From: Sphingomonadales bacterium UBA6171
Lineage (GTDB): Bacteria; Pseudomonadota; Alphaproteobacteria; Sphingomonadales; Sphingomonadaceae
Direction of reading: 5' to 3'
Assembly: GCA_002422985.1 (NCBI GenBank)
Contig: DITZ01000066.1
Coordinates: 182-9,497 of the forward strand
Length of the DNA: 9,316 bases
Below are positions 1 to 6,985 of this stretch, one piece after another. Position 1 is the stretch's first letter. Each line of letters starts with the position of its first letter. A model generated the notes under the pieces. It made no database searches. It was not told the origin of the DNA and saw only the letters and a program-made list of their open reading frames with translations. A program made the position numbers and the translations under genes.

Positions 1-1083
1 GGCCTGTTCATCGGCCCGACCAGCCAGGCGCCGCGCATCGATGAGGCGCGGCACGACAGCATCTATGAGCTGGAGATCGCGCTGGCCCAGGTGCCGCCGC
101 CCGGCGGCGCTACAGGCGGCACGGTTTCGCCGCCGGGGGATGGCCAGCTGCCAGCCTGGGTGGCGGACCGGTTGTTCCGCAACCTGCTGGTGGATGTGAC
201 CGGCAACACGCACCGCACGGAAATCTGCATCGACAAGATGTTCTCGCCCGATGGCCCCACCGGCCGGCTGGGGCTGGTGGAATTTCGCGGTTTTGAAATG
301 CCGCCGGAATCGCGCATGTCGCTGGCGCAGCAACTGCTGATCCGCGCGCTGGCGGCCTGGTTCTGGAAGGAACCGCAATCCGGCAATCTGGTGCGCTGGG
401 GCACGGCGCTGCACGATCGCTTCATGCTGCCGCATTTCGTGTGGGCGGATTTTCTGGAGGTGCTGGCGGACCTGCGCGGTGCCGGCTATGATTTTGATCC
501 CGTCTGGTTTGAAGCGCAGCGCCAGTTCCGCTTCCCGGTGCATGGGGCGGTGGAGGCCGGCGGTGTGCAGCTGGAAATCAGCCATGCGCTGGAGCCGTGG
601 AATGTGCTGGGTGAAACCGGCGCGATCGGCGGCACGGTGCGCTATGTGGATTCATCCACCGAACGGTTGCAGGTGCGCGCCAGCGGGCTGGTGCCGGGCC
701 GGCATGTCATCGCCTGCAACGGGCGGCGCGTGCCGCTTTCCCCCACCGGTGCGCCGGGCGAAGCGGTGGGTGGCGTGCGCTACAAGGCCTGGGCACCGGC
801 CAATTGCCTGCATCCGATGATGCCGGCGCATGCGCCGCTGACGTTCGACATATTGGACAGCTGGAACGGCCGGTCTCTGGGCGGCTGCGTCTATCATGTG
901 GCGCATCCGGGTGGCCGTTCCTATGATGATGTGCCAGTGAACAGCTATGAAGCCGAATCGCGCCGCAAGGCCCGGTTTCAGGATCATGGCCATTCGCCGG
1001 GGCAACAGGCGATTCCGGCCGAAGAAGGTGCAGGGGAGTTTCCAATGTCGCTAGACCTCAGGCGCCCGCGTCGGGAGGGCTGA
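1..1083 (+). CDS. DUF2126 / transglutaminase-family protein, C-terminal part (5' end outside window)
   Basis: The reading frame is open from base 1, so this is the C-terminal 360 residues of a longer protein; full-length relatives are about 1,100 residues, with a transglutaminase-like domain at the N-terminus and DUF2126 at the C-terminus. The fragment begins GLFIGPTSQAPRIDEAR, a typical DUF2126 segment. HRTEICIDKMF starts at fragment residue 71, followed by LVEFRGFEMPPESRM. The acidic and arginine pattern there (E-I-D-K, then E-F-R) recalls glutamine-synthetase-fold ligases, a relationship proposed for this family that I recall but cannot test here. The end, with SYDDVPVNSYEAESRRKARF and LDLRRP, looks like a complete natural C-terminus. 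The internal ATG at base 91 is not the true start, because conserved sequence precedes it. It is followed after 4 bases by the proposed start of the ATP-grasp/alpha-E gene, so the two are probably translationally coupled. Role inferred: amide-bond ligase/peptidase partner; substrate unknown. Confidence 0.88.
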   Translation, partial: GLFIGPTSQAPRIDEARHDSIYELEIALAQVPPPGGATGGTVSPPGDGQLPAWVADRLFRNLLVDVTGNTHRTEICIDKMFSPDGPTGRLGLVEFRGFEMPPESRMSLAQQLLIRALAAWFWKEPQSGNLVRWGTALHDRFMLPHFVWADFLEVLADLRGAGYDFDPVWFEAQRQFRFPVHGAVEAGGVQLEISHALEPWNVLGETGAIGGTVRYVDSSTERLQVRASGLVPGRHVIACNGRRVPLSPTGAPGEAVGGVRYKAWAPANCLHPMMPAHAPLTFDILDSWNGRSLGGCVYHVAHPGGRSYDDVPVNSYEAESRRKARFQDHGHSPGQQAIPAEEGAGEFPMSLDLRRPRREG

Positions 1084-1090
1084 TCTTCTG
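1073..1090 (+). promoter_or_regulatory. Ribosome binding site deciding a CTG start
   Basis: GGGAGG at 1073-1078, inside the last codons of the DUF2126 gene, lies 9 bases before CTG 1088. It is the only good Shine-Dalgarno match in the junction and supports translation starting at CTG rather than at ATG 1205. Termination at 1081-1083 next to it would allow ribosome re-initiation. Confidence 0.55.
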
Positions 1091-3568
1091 AACGCCAGCG
1101 CCGCCCTTCAGCCCCCCGCCGCCAACCGGCTGCGGGACTATCCGGCCGATTCCGCCGACCTTTATGGCCGCGCGGCCGGCAATGTTGCAGACAAATGGAT
1201 CGCCATGGCCAACGGCCTTGCCGCGCTTTCCGAAGGGGGCGGCGCGCCGATTCATGAGCAGCTGCAACGGCAGATTCAGGATCTGGGCACCACCTTCCGC
1301 ATCGCCGGCGACGAGGATGAGCGCAGCTGGCCGTTAACGCCGATGCCGCTGATTATCGGGGCGGCGGAATGGCAGCAGATCGAACGCGGGCTGGTGCAGC
1401 GCGCCTGCCTGCTGGAACGGCTGGCCGCAGATATCCAGGGCCCGCAGCGGCTGGTGGCAGAGGGGCATCTGCCGGCCGTGGTGGTGGCGGGCAGCCGCTA
1501 TTTCGCGCGCAAGATGGTGGGGCTGCAACCGCCGGGCAATCATTTCCTGCACCTTTATGCCGCCGATCTGGCCCGCGGGCCGGATGGCGAATGGCGCATC
1601 ATGGCCGATCGGCTGCGGCTTTCCACCGGCATCGGCTATGCGCTGGAAAACCGGCTGGCGCTGGCCCGCAGCACCGGCGCGCTGCTGACGGATATGAACA
1701 CCCGGCGGCTGGCCGGCTTTTTCAGCCAGTTGCGCGAGGGCATCGCGCGCGATTGCCAGCGGGAGCGGCCGCGCATCGCGCTGCTGACGCCGGGCCGCTA
1801 TAATCAGAGCTACCCCGAACAGGCGCATCTCGCCCGCTATCTGGGCTTTCCGCTGGTGGAGGGCCGCGATCTTTCGGTGTCGGACGACCGGCTCTATGTG
1901 CGCACCATTGCTGGCCCCAAGCGCATCGACGCGGTGTGGCGCTGGATCGACACCGACGCGCTGGACCCGCTCTCCTTCGACAGCCGATCTGCCATCGGCG
2001 TGCCGGATCTGTATGAGGCCTGGGCGCGCGGCGGGCTGGAAGTGGCCAACTGGCCGGGGGTGGAGGTGCTGGAATCGCGCGCCTTTGCCGCCTTCATGCC
2101 GCGCCTGTGCAAGGCGGTGATGGGCGAGGCCCCGATCCTGCCCAATGTCGCGACCTGGTGGTGTGGCCAGCCGAACGAGGCCGCCGATGTGCGTGCCCAT
2201 CTCGACAATCTCATCATCGCCACCGCGCATGGCCAGCCGGTGGAAGGCCTGCAGGGCGTCGGCCCGGTGCATGGCGCCAGCCTGGATGCCACGCAGCGGC
2301 AGGCGCTGCTGGCGGCGATGGCGCGCCGGCCGATGGACTATTGCGGGCAGGAAATCGTGCGGCTTTCCACCACGCCGGCGATGATCGGCGATGATATCCT
2401 GCCGCGGCCCTTCACCATCCGCGCCTTTCTGGCGCGCGGGGCCGATGGCGAATGGACGGTGATGCCCGGCGGCTTCGCACGCCTCTCCTCCTCCGGCGCG
2501 CTGACCAATTCGCTGATGGGGGAAGGCGATCTGTCGGCCGATGTCTGCATCGTGGACGACGCGCCGGAGCCGCACCATCGCACCACCCGGCTGGGTGACG
2601 CGCCCGCCATCCGGCGCGGCCGCGGCATCCTCGCCAGCCAGGCCGCCGACAATCTCTACTGGTTCGGCCGCTATAGCGAGCGGGCGGAGATGACGGTGCG
2701 CATCGTGCGTTCCATCCTGGGCAGCGCCATCGACGTGGACGGGGCCTCCGGGCATGAGCCGGAGGTGCAGCGCAAGCTCGTCAACCTGCTCTACCTGTGG
2801 GGCGCGATTTCCGCCCGCACCGCGGAACTGCCGCTGCCCACCATCTGCATGAGTGCTTTGTCGGAAACCCGGCTGCCCGGCGGGATCGCCAGCCTGGTGC
2901 GCAACGCGCAGTCCGTCGGCCTCGCGCTCCGCGACCGGCTGGCGCAGGATTTCTGGCGCATCGCCAGCGCGCCCGCCCCGCAGATCGCGTCGGCCCGCAC
3001 CGGCATCATCCTGAAAGCCACGCGCGAGCTGATCGACCGGTTCAACGCGCTGTCCGGCCTGGTGGCAGAGGGCATGGTGCGGGGGGCCAGCTGGCGGTTC
3101 CTCGACATGGGCCGTCGTATCGAGCGCGCGCTCGCCATCTGCCGCATCACCCGGCAACTGACCGCGTCCGCCGATCAGTCCGATGCGCTGGGCGCGCTGC
3201 TGGACCTGTGCGAGAGCCAGATCATCTATCGCTCGCGCTATCTCTCCGTCCCGGTGCGGTCGCCGGTGCTGGATCTGGTGCTGCTGGACCCGGCCAATCC
3301 CCGCTCGCTCATCTTCCAGCTGCTCGCCATCCGCGACCATATCGCCGCGCTGCCGACACTCAACGAGGATGGGCTGCCCGAACGGCCGCTGCTGAGCGCG
3401 CGCGCACTGCTGGCCATGCTGGAAAGCCTGACGGCGGACGCCGTGACGCACACGCTGTTGCAGGAGACCGAAACCCGGCTGCTGGCGCTGTCCGACGAGA
3501 TTTCGGCGCGCTTTTTCCTGCATTATGAACGCGCCGAGCCGCGGTCTCAGGGTGAGTTGCTCGCATGA
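1088..3568 (+). CDS. Fused circularly permuted ATP-grasp / alpha-E domain protein, probable CTG start
   Basis: An 826-residue protein if started at CTG 1088; the first ATG (1205) gives 787. I prefer CTG because the 39 extra residues (NRLRDYPADSADLYGRA and on) resemble the usual N-terminus of this family. GGGAGG at 1073-1078 sits 9 bases upstream, whereas no Shine-Dalgarno sequence precedes 1205. No ATG, GTG or TTG lies between the in-frame stop at 1052-1054 and 1205. Residues about 80-510 form the circularly permuted ATP-grasp region (SWPLTPMPLI; LTPGRYNQSYPEQAHLARYL at 233; NVATWWCGQ; MPGGFARLS). Residues about 519-810 form an alpha-helical alpha-E (DUF403) domain opening ADNLYWFGRYSERAE. 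In many genomes the two domains are separate proteins; here they are fused. Family members are predicted carboxylate-amine ligases of unproven substrate. The segment LIIATAHG near residue 378 lacks the lysine I expect in an ATP-grasp nucleotide site (usually xVIKPAF or VVKP), so activity is uncertain. The gene overlaps the next by 4 bases (ATGA). Confidence 0.87.
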   Translation: MNASAALQPPAANRLRDYPADSADLYGRAAGNVADKWIAMANGLAALSEGGGAPIHEQLQRQIQDLGTTFRIAGDEDERSWPLTPMPLIIGAAEWQQIERGLVQRACLLERLAADIQGPQRLVAEGHLPAVVVAGSRYFARKMVGLQPPGNHFLHLYAADLARGPDGEWRIMADRLRLSTGIGYALENRLALARSTGALLTDMNTRRLAGFFSQLREGIARDCQRERPRIALLTPGRYNQSYPEQAHLARYLGFPLVEGRDLSVSDDRLYVRTIAGPKRIDAVWRWIDTDALDPLSFDSRSAIGVPDLYEAWARGGLEVANWPGVEVLESRAFAAFMPRLCKAVMGEAPILPNVATWWCGQPNEAADVRAHLDNLIIATAHGQPVEGLQGVGPVHGASLDATQRQALLAAMARRPMDYCGQEIVRLSTTPAMIGDDILPRPFTIRAFLARGADGEWTVMPGGFARLSSSGALTNSLMGEGDLSADVCIVDDAPEPHHRTTRLGDAPAIRRGRGILASQAADNLYWFGRYSERAEMTVRIVRSILGSAIDVDGASGHEPEVQRKLVNLLYLWGAISARTAELPLPTICMSALSETRLPGGIASLVRNAQSVGLALRDRLAQDFWRIASAPAPQIASARTGIILKATRELIDRFNALSGLVAEGMVRGASWRFLDMGRRIERALAICRITRQLTASADQSDALGALLDLCESQIIYRSRYLSVPVRSPVLDLVLLDPANPRSLIFQLLAIRDHIAALPTLNEDGLPERPLLSARALLAMLESLTADAVTHTLLQETETRLLALSDEISARFFLHYERAEPRSQGELLA

Positions 3569-4443
3569 TCTATAATGTGCGCCATGTCACCACGGTGCGT
3601 TATGCCGCGATGGTTCGGCTGGCGCGCTTCAACCTGCGGCTGAAACCGGCGCCCTGGCCGGGCCAGACGCTGGCCGGGCATGAGCTGATCATCGAGCCGC
3701 GCCCGCGCAACATCCGCGAGGACAGCGGCCCCTATATCGTCTGCCGCAGCCGGCTGATGCTGGCCGAGCCGACCGATGTGCTGCGGGTGGAGAGCCGTTT
3801 CAGCGTTGCCGTGGATGCCGTGCCGCTGCCCGATCCCGCCAAGGGCCTGACCGTGGCCGAAATGCGCCGGCAGGCACCCGGCTTCCACAGCCTGTCGCCG
3901 GCCTGCCCCGCCGCCTATCTGCACGCATCGCCGGCCGCCCCCATGTCGGCCGAGATCAGCGCATGGGCGCGCGATTTCATTGCTGATGATGCAACGGTGA
4001 TTGCCGCCGGACAGGCGCTGATGGCCGCCATCCACGGGCAGTTCCGCTATGACAGCGACGCAACGCGCACCGAGACGCCGCCGATCGAGGCCTTTCGCCA
4101 GCGGCGCGGCGTGTGCCAGGATTTCGCGCATATCATGATCGTGGCCGCCCGCGCCCATGCCATTCCGGCGGCCTATGTGAGCGGCTATCTCCGCACCATT
4201 CCGCCGCCCGGCAAGCCGCGGCTGGTGGGTGCCGACGCCATGCACGCCTGGGTGGTGCTGTGGTGCGGCGCGGCGCTGGGCTGGATCGGCTTTGACCCCA
4301 CCAACAATATGTTCGCGCTGGGCGACCATATCTTCACCGCCATGGGGCGCGATTACAGCGATGTCTCGCCGCTGGACGGCGTGTTCCATGGCGGCGCCGG
4401 GCAGACGATGAAAGTGGCGGTGGATGTGGCGCCCCAGGGGTAG
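3565..4443 (+). CDS. Transglutaminase-like cysteine peptidase/transferase family protein
   Basis: A 292-residue protein. Residues 1 to about 85 (MIYNVRHVTTVRY, FNLRLKPAPWPGQ) match the beta-rich N-terminal domain of bacterial transglutaminase-like proteins. The catalytic core follows: Cys184 in RRGVCQDFAH, His227 in DAMHAWV and Asp244 in GWIGFDPTNN give a complete Cys-His-Asp triad. There is no signal peptide or membrane segment, so a cytoplasmic location is likely. Its ATG overlaps the TGA of the ATP-grasp/alpha-E gene (ATGA at 3565-3568), and AGGGTGAG at 3549-3556 serves as ribosome binding site. Members of this family commonly sit beside ATP-grasp, alpha-E and DUF2126 genes, where they are predicted to hydrolyse or transfer amide bonds made by the ligase. 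Whether this one acts as protease, amidase or transglutaminase cannot be decided from sequence. Some such operons also carry a proteasome-like Anbu gene; none lies downstream here. Confidence 0.92.
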   Translation: MIYNVRHVTTVRYAAMVRLARFNLRLKPAPWPGQTLAGHELIIEPRPRNIREDSGPYIVCRSRLMLAEPTDVLRVESRFSVAVDAVPLPDPAKGLTVAEMRRQAPGFHSLSPACPAAYLHASPAAPMSAEISAWARDFIADDATVIAAGQALMAAIHGQFRYDSDATRTETPPIEAFRQRRGVCQDFAHIMIVAARAHAIPAAYVSGYLRTIPPPGKPRLVGADAMHAWVVLWCGAALGWIGFDPTNNMFALGDHIFTAMGRDYSDVSPLDGVFHGGAGQTMKVAVDVAPQG

Positions 4444-4492
4444 GCTGGTGGTGCCGCAGGGACAGGCTGTTTGGCCTGAGAGGTTGCGTTAC

Positions 4493-4542
4493 GGGCTGAC
4501 CCCCCATAGAGCGATTTTCGCCCGCGCGTGCTTTATCAGCCC
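4493..4542. terminator. Weak inverted repeat between convergent genes, possible bidirectional terminator
   Basis: The 112-base gap between the convergent transglutaminase-like gene and grpE contains GGGCTGA (4493-4499) and its exact complement TCAGCCC (4536-4542), 36 bases apart. A small inner hairpin, GCGA-TTT-TCGC, sits at 4511-4521. There is no clear U-tract on either strand, so intrinsic termination is a guess based on position. I see nothing else in this gap. Confidence 0.25.
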
Positions 4543-4555
4543 GGACAACAGACCG

Positions 4556-5086
4556 TCAGGCCGTTTCGCGCGCCTTGGCGACGGCCACCAGCGCGGGGCG
4601 CAGCAGCCGTTCCTTCATCATCCAGCCGGCCTGCATCTCGCTCACCACGGTGCCGGGTTCGGCGTCGGATTCCACCTCCACCATCGCCTGGTGCAGATTG
4701 GGGTCCAGCGGCAGGCCGGTGGCGGCCACGCGCTTCACGCCATGCCGTTCAAACACGCTCACCATCTCGCGCTGCACAGCTTCAAGCCCGGATTTCAGCG
4801 GCTTCAACGCCTCGTCGAGCTCGGCCGGCAGGGCCTCCAGCGCGCGGGCCAGATTGTCGGCCACGCTCAGCAGATCGCGCGCAAAGCCGGCGGCGGCATA
4901 TTGCACCGCATCGGCTTTGTCGCGCTCCAGGCGGCGGCGGGTGTTTTGGGCCTCCGCGGCGGCCCGCAGCGCACGGTCGCGCTCGGCGTCGCGCTCTTCG
5001 GTCAGCGTCACGATTTCGGCGCGTGCGGCAGCCAGTTCATCCGCTTCCCCGGTTACCGGGGATTCGGGCGCCATCTCATCATTCAT
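4556..5086 (-). CDS. grpE: GrpE, nucleotide exchange factor of the DnaK chaperone
   Basis: A 176-residue protein. GrpE dimers release ADP from DnaK (Hsp70) so that the chaperone can cycle; the protein is cytoplasmic. The acidic N-terminus leads into a long charged coiled coil (about residues 15-65, ELAAARAEIVTLTEERDAE and following). Next comes FARDLLSVADNLARALEALP, the characteristic GrpE helical segment. The C-terminal beta domain contains FERHGVKRVAATGLPLDPNLHQAMVEV-type signature sequence and ends GWMMKERLLRPALVAVAKA. The length is slightly below the E. coli protein (197 residues) because the N-terminal tail is short. Its ATG overlaps the hrcA stop by 4 bases (5083-5086), and GAGG on the minus strand (5095-5098) lies 8 bases upstream, so it is co-transcribed and coupled with hrcA. 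dnaK is not in the window. Confidence 0.97.
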   Translation of the reverse strand: MNDEMAPESPVTGEADELAAARAEIVTLTEERDAERDRALRAAAEAQNTRRRLERDKADAVQYAAAGFARDLLSVADNLARALEALPAELDEALKPLKSGLEAVQREMVSVFERHGVKRVAATGLPLDPNLHQAMVEVESDAEPGTVVSEMQAGWMMKERLLRPALVAVAKARETA

Positions 5087-6162
5087 GTCATCAACCTCGA
5101 TAGTCGGTTCGCTGTGAAATCCACCATGGGGACGACGCGGGCATAGTTCAACCGCGTCGGGCCAATCACGCCCACCACGCCCACCACCCGGCCATCCGCC
5201 CCGCGATAGGGCGCGGCGATCACGCTGGAGCCGGACAGCGCGAACAGCTTGTTCTCCGCGCCGATGAAGATTTTCAGCGCATCGGCTTCCCGTGCCCGGT
5301 CCAGCAGGCGGGCGAGCGCCTCTTTTTCCTCCAGCTCCCCCAGCAGCGCGCGCGCGCGATCAAGGTCTGCCGCGTCGATCAGATGCGCCTGCCCGCGCAC
5401 GATCAGCACCGGCCCGGCGACATCGCGGCTCCAGCTGGCCAGCCCGGATTCGATGAGACCGGCGGTCAGCTGATCCAGTTCCGCCTGCCCCGACAGGATT
5501 TCGTGCCGCAAAATGCCCACCGCGTCGGCCAGCGTGCGGCCGGAAAGCCGGCGGTTCACATAGTTGGTCGCCTGCTCCAGCGCGCCCGGCGGCAGGCCCT
5601 CGGCCAGATCCAGCATGCGGTTTTCCACGGAGCCATCGGTGCCAACCAGCACGGCCAGCGCCCGGCCCTCGCCCAGCGGCACCAGATTCATCTGGCGCAG
5701 CACCGGTTCCGCCTTGGGCGTCACCACCAGGGCGGCGCATTGCGCAAGGCCGGAGAGCACGGCGGTCGTGCGCGCCAGCACATCCTCCAGGCTGCCGCCC
5801 ACGCGCTGCGCTTCGGCGGCAATCGCGGTGCTTTCTTCGGGCGTCGGCTCGGCCGCCTGCATCATGCCGTCCACGAACAGCCGCAGCCCCTCGTTGGTCG
5901 GCACCCGGCCGGCGGATGTGTGGGGCGCGGACAGCAGGCCCAATTCTTCAAGATCCTGCATCACATTGCGGATGGTGGCCGGCGACAGCGCGATGCCGCC
6001 GATGCGCGACAGGGTGCGCGACCCGACCGGCGCGCCGGTGGTGAGATAGCTGTCCACAATGTCGCGGAAGATGAAGCGCGCGCGCTCTGACAGCTGCGTC
6101 ACGCTCACGCCCGGTGCCGCGCCGGCCCCGCCAAATGCTTCATCCGTCAAACGCTCTGCCAC
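5083..6162 (-). CDS. hrcA: HrcA, heat-inducible transcription repressor
   Basis: A 359-residue protein from the proposed GTG at 6162. HrcA represses chaperone operons, classically groESL, by binding CIRCE operators, and needs GroEL to stay active. The N-terminal winged helix-turn-helix (about residues 24-95) contains ERARFIFRDIVDSYL, SPATIRNVMQDLEELGLL and HTSAGRVPTNEGLRLFVD, all typical. The GAF-like ligand/dimer region follows, and the C-terminus has VIGPTRLNYARVVPMVDFTA, a family signature. The open frame runs on to 6528, but that extension lies antisense to rph and matches nothing. GTG 6162 is chosen because it gives family length and sits just below a good promoter. GTG 6108 and GTG 6102 are alternatives, closer to where conserved sequence begins. 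No start has a clear Shine-Dalgarno sequence. It forms an operon with grpE and is divergent from rph. Confidence 0.93.
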   Translation of the reverse strand: MAERLTDEAFGGAGAAPGVSVTQLSERARFIFRDIVDSYLTTGAPVGSRTLSRIGGIALSPATIRNVMQDLEELGLLSAPHTSAGRVPTNEGLRLFVDGMMQAAEPTPEESTAIAAEAQRVGGSLEDVLARTTAVLSGLAQCAALVVTPKAEPVLRQMNLVPLGEGRALAVLVGTDGSVENRMLDLAEGLPPGALEQATNYVNRRLSGRTLADAVGILRHEILSGQAELDQLTAGLIESGLASWSRDVAGPVLIVRGQAHLIDAADLDRARALLGELEEKEALARLLDRAREADALKIFIGAENKLFALSGSSVIAAPYRGADGRVVGVVGVIGPTRLNYARVVPMVDFTANRLSRLMT

Positions 6163-6198
6163 AGGGCCTATAGTAGGGAGGAAGCGGCCATTGCTCAA
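6162..6198 (-). promoter_or_regulatory. Promoter of hrcA-grpE (sigma-70 type)
   Basis: On the minus strand, TTGAGC (6193-6198) and TACTAT (6170-6175) are separated by exactly 17 bases. Each differs from the housekeeping consensus TTGACA/TATAAT at two positions. A purine 7 bases after the -10 box would place the transcript start at or very near the proposed GTG start, which would give a leaderless or nearly leaderless hrcA message. No CIRCE inverted repeat is present, so no self-repression through CIRCE is indicated. A sigma-32 site is not a good match. Confidence 0.5.
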
Positions 6199-6207
6199 CC
6201 GCCCGGC

Positions 6208-6236
6208 TTGCCCCGATGCGCCTCCCCGGCCTAAAG
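6208..6236 (+). promoter_or_regulatory. Weak candidate promoter for rph
   Basis: TTGCCC (6208-6213) and CTAAAG (6231-6236) are 17 bases apart in the 106-base divergent gap before rph. The -35 box is fair and the -10 box poor. The gap must hold the rph promoter unless transcription enters from elsewhere, and this is the best-placed candidate I found. Confidence 0.22.
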
Positions 6237-6268
6237 GGCGGCAGATATTTCCACCAGCGGAGACTGAT

Positions 6269-6985
6269 ATGCGCCCATCCGGCCGCGCGCCCGATGCCAT
6301 GCGGGCCATCGAGATGATTCCCGGCTTCAGCGCCCATGCCGAAGGCTCCTGCCTCATCAAGTTCGGCCAGACGCATGTGCTGGTCACCGCGTCGGTTGAA
6401 GAACGGCTGCCGCCCTGGCTGCGCGGCAAGGGCGAAGGCTGGGTGACGGCGGAATATGGCATGCTGCCACGCGCCACCCACACGCGCGGTTCCCGTGAAG
6501 CCGCCAAGGGCAAGCAATCGGGCCGCACACAGGAAATTCAGCGGCTTATCGGCCGCTCGCTGCGCTCTGTCACCGATCTGAAGGCGCTGGGCGAACGGCA
6601 GATCACGCTGGATTGCGATGTGCTGCAAGCCGATGGCGGCACGCGCACGGCGGCCATTTCCGGCGCCTGGGTGGCGCTGCGGCTGGCGCTGGACGGCATC
6701 CACCGGCTGACACCCTTTGCCGCCGATCCGCTGCCCAGGCAGGTCGCCGCCGTTTCCTGCGGCGTGTTCGAAGGCACAACCGTGCTCGATCTGGACTATC
6801 CCGAAGATTCGGCCGCCGAAACCGACGCCAATTTCGTGCTGTCGTCGGACACCCGCATCATCGAGGTGCAGGCGACGGCGGAACGCGATCCGTTTGACGA
6901 GGAAACGCTGCTGCGCATGATGCGGCTGGCGCGAATCGGCTGCGCCGACATTTTCGCGGCGCAAAAGGCGGCGATCGGCCGTTGA
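6269..6985 (+). CDS. rph: Ribonuclease PH
   Basis: A 238-residue protein, the normal length for RNase PH (E. coli 238). It is a phosphate-dependent 3'-to-5' exoribonuclease that trims tRNA precursors and other RNA 3' ends and works as a hexameric ring in the cytoplasm. The start MRPSGRAPDAMR is the classic N-terminus, and GGAG at 6259-6262 lies 6 bases upstream, so the open frame reaching back to 6059 is not coding. Conserved blocks are VTAEYGMLPRATHTR, REAAKGKQSGRTQEIQRLIG (phosphate-binding arginine region), LDCDVLQADGGTRTAAISGA, and EDSAAETDANFVLS with the active-site acids near residues 180 and 186. All key residues appear present. Its stop codon overlaps the TTG start of rdgB. It is divergent from hrcA, a gene pairing common in alphaproteobacteria. 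Confidence 0.97.
   Translation: MRPSGRAPDAMRAIEMIPGFSAHAEGSCLIKFGQTHVLVTASVEERLPPWLRGKGEGWVTAEYGMLPRATHTRGSREAAKGKQSGRTQEIQRLIGRSLRSVTDLKALGERQITLDCDVLQADGGTRTAAISGAWVALRLALDGIHRLTPFAADPLPRQVAAVSCGVFEGTTVLDLDYPEDSAAETDANFVLSSDTRIIEVQATAERDPFDEETLLRMMRLARIGCADIFAAQKAAIGR

Noticed and set aside
1334..3523. A 729-codon open frame on the minus strand
   Set aside because: It lies wholly antisense to the clear ATP-grasp/alpha-E gene. Its His/Arg/Gln/Pro-rich composition is typical of a shadow frame in GC-rich DNA.
3547..4389. A 280-codon minus-strand open frame
   Set aside because: It is antisense to the transglutaminase-like gene with its complete catalytic triad, and has shadow-type His/Arg-rich composition.
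4424..5146. Plus-strand open frames of 180-240 codons
   Set aside because: They are antisense to grpE, which is unmistakable on the minus strand.
6059..6268. N-terminal extension of rph
   Set aside because: RNase PH proteins begin with the MRPSGR-type sequence at 6269, which has its own GGAG ribosome binding site; the upstream part is antisense to hrcA and its promoter.
6163..6528. N-terminal extension of hrcA
   Set aside because: The sequence is unlike HrcA, runs antisense through the start of rph, and would make the protein about 120 residues too long.
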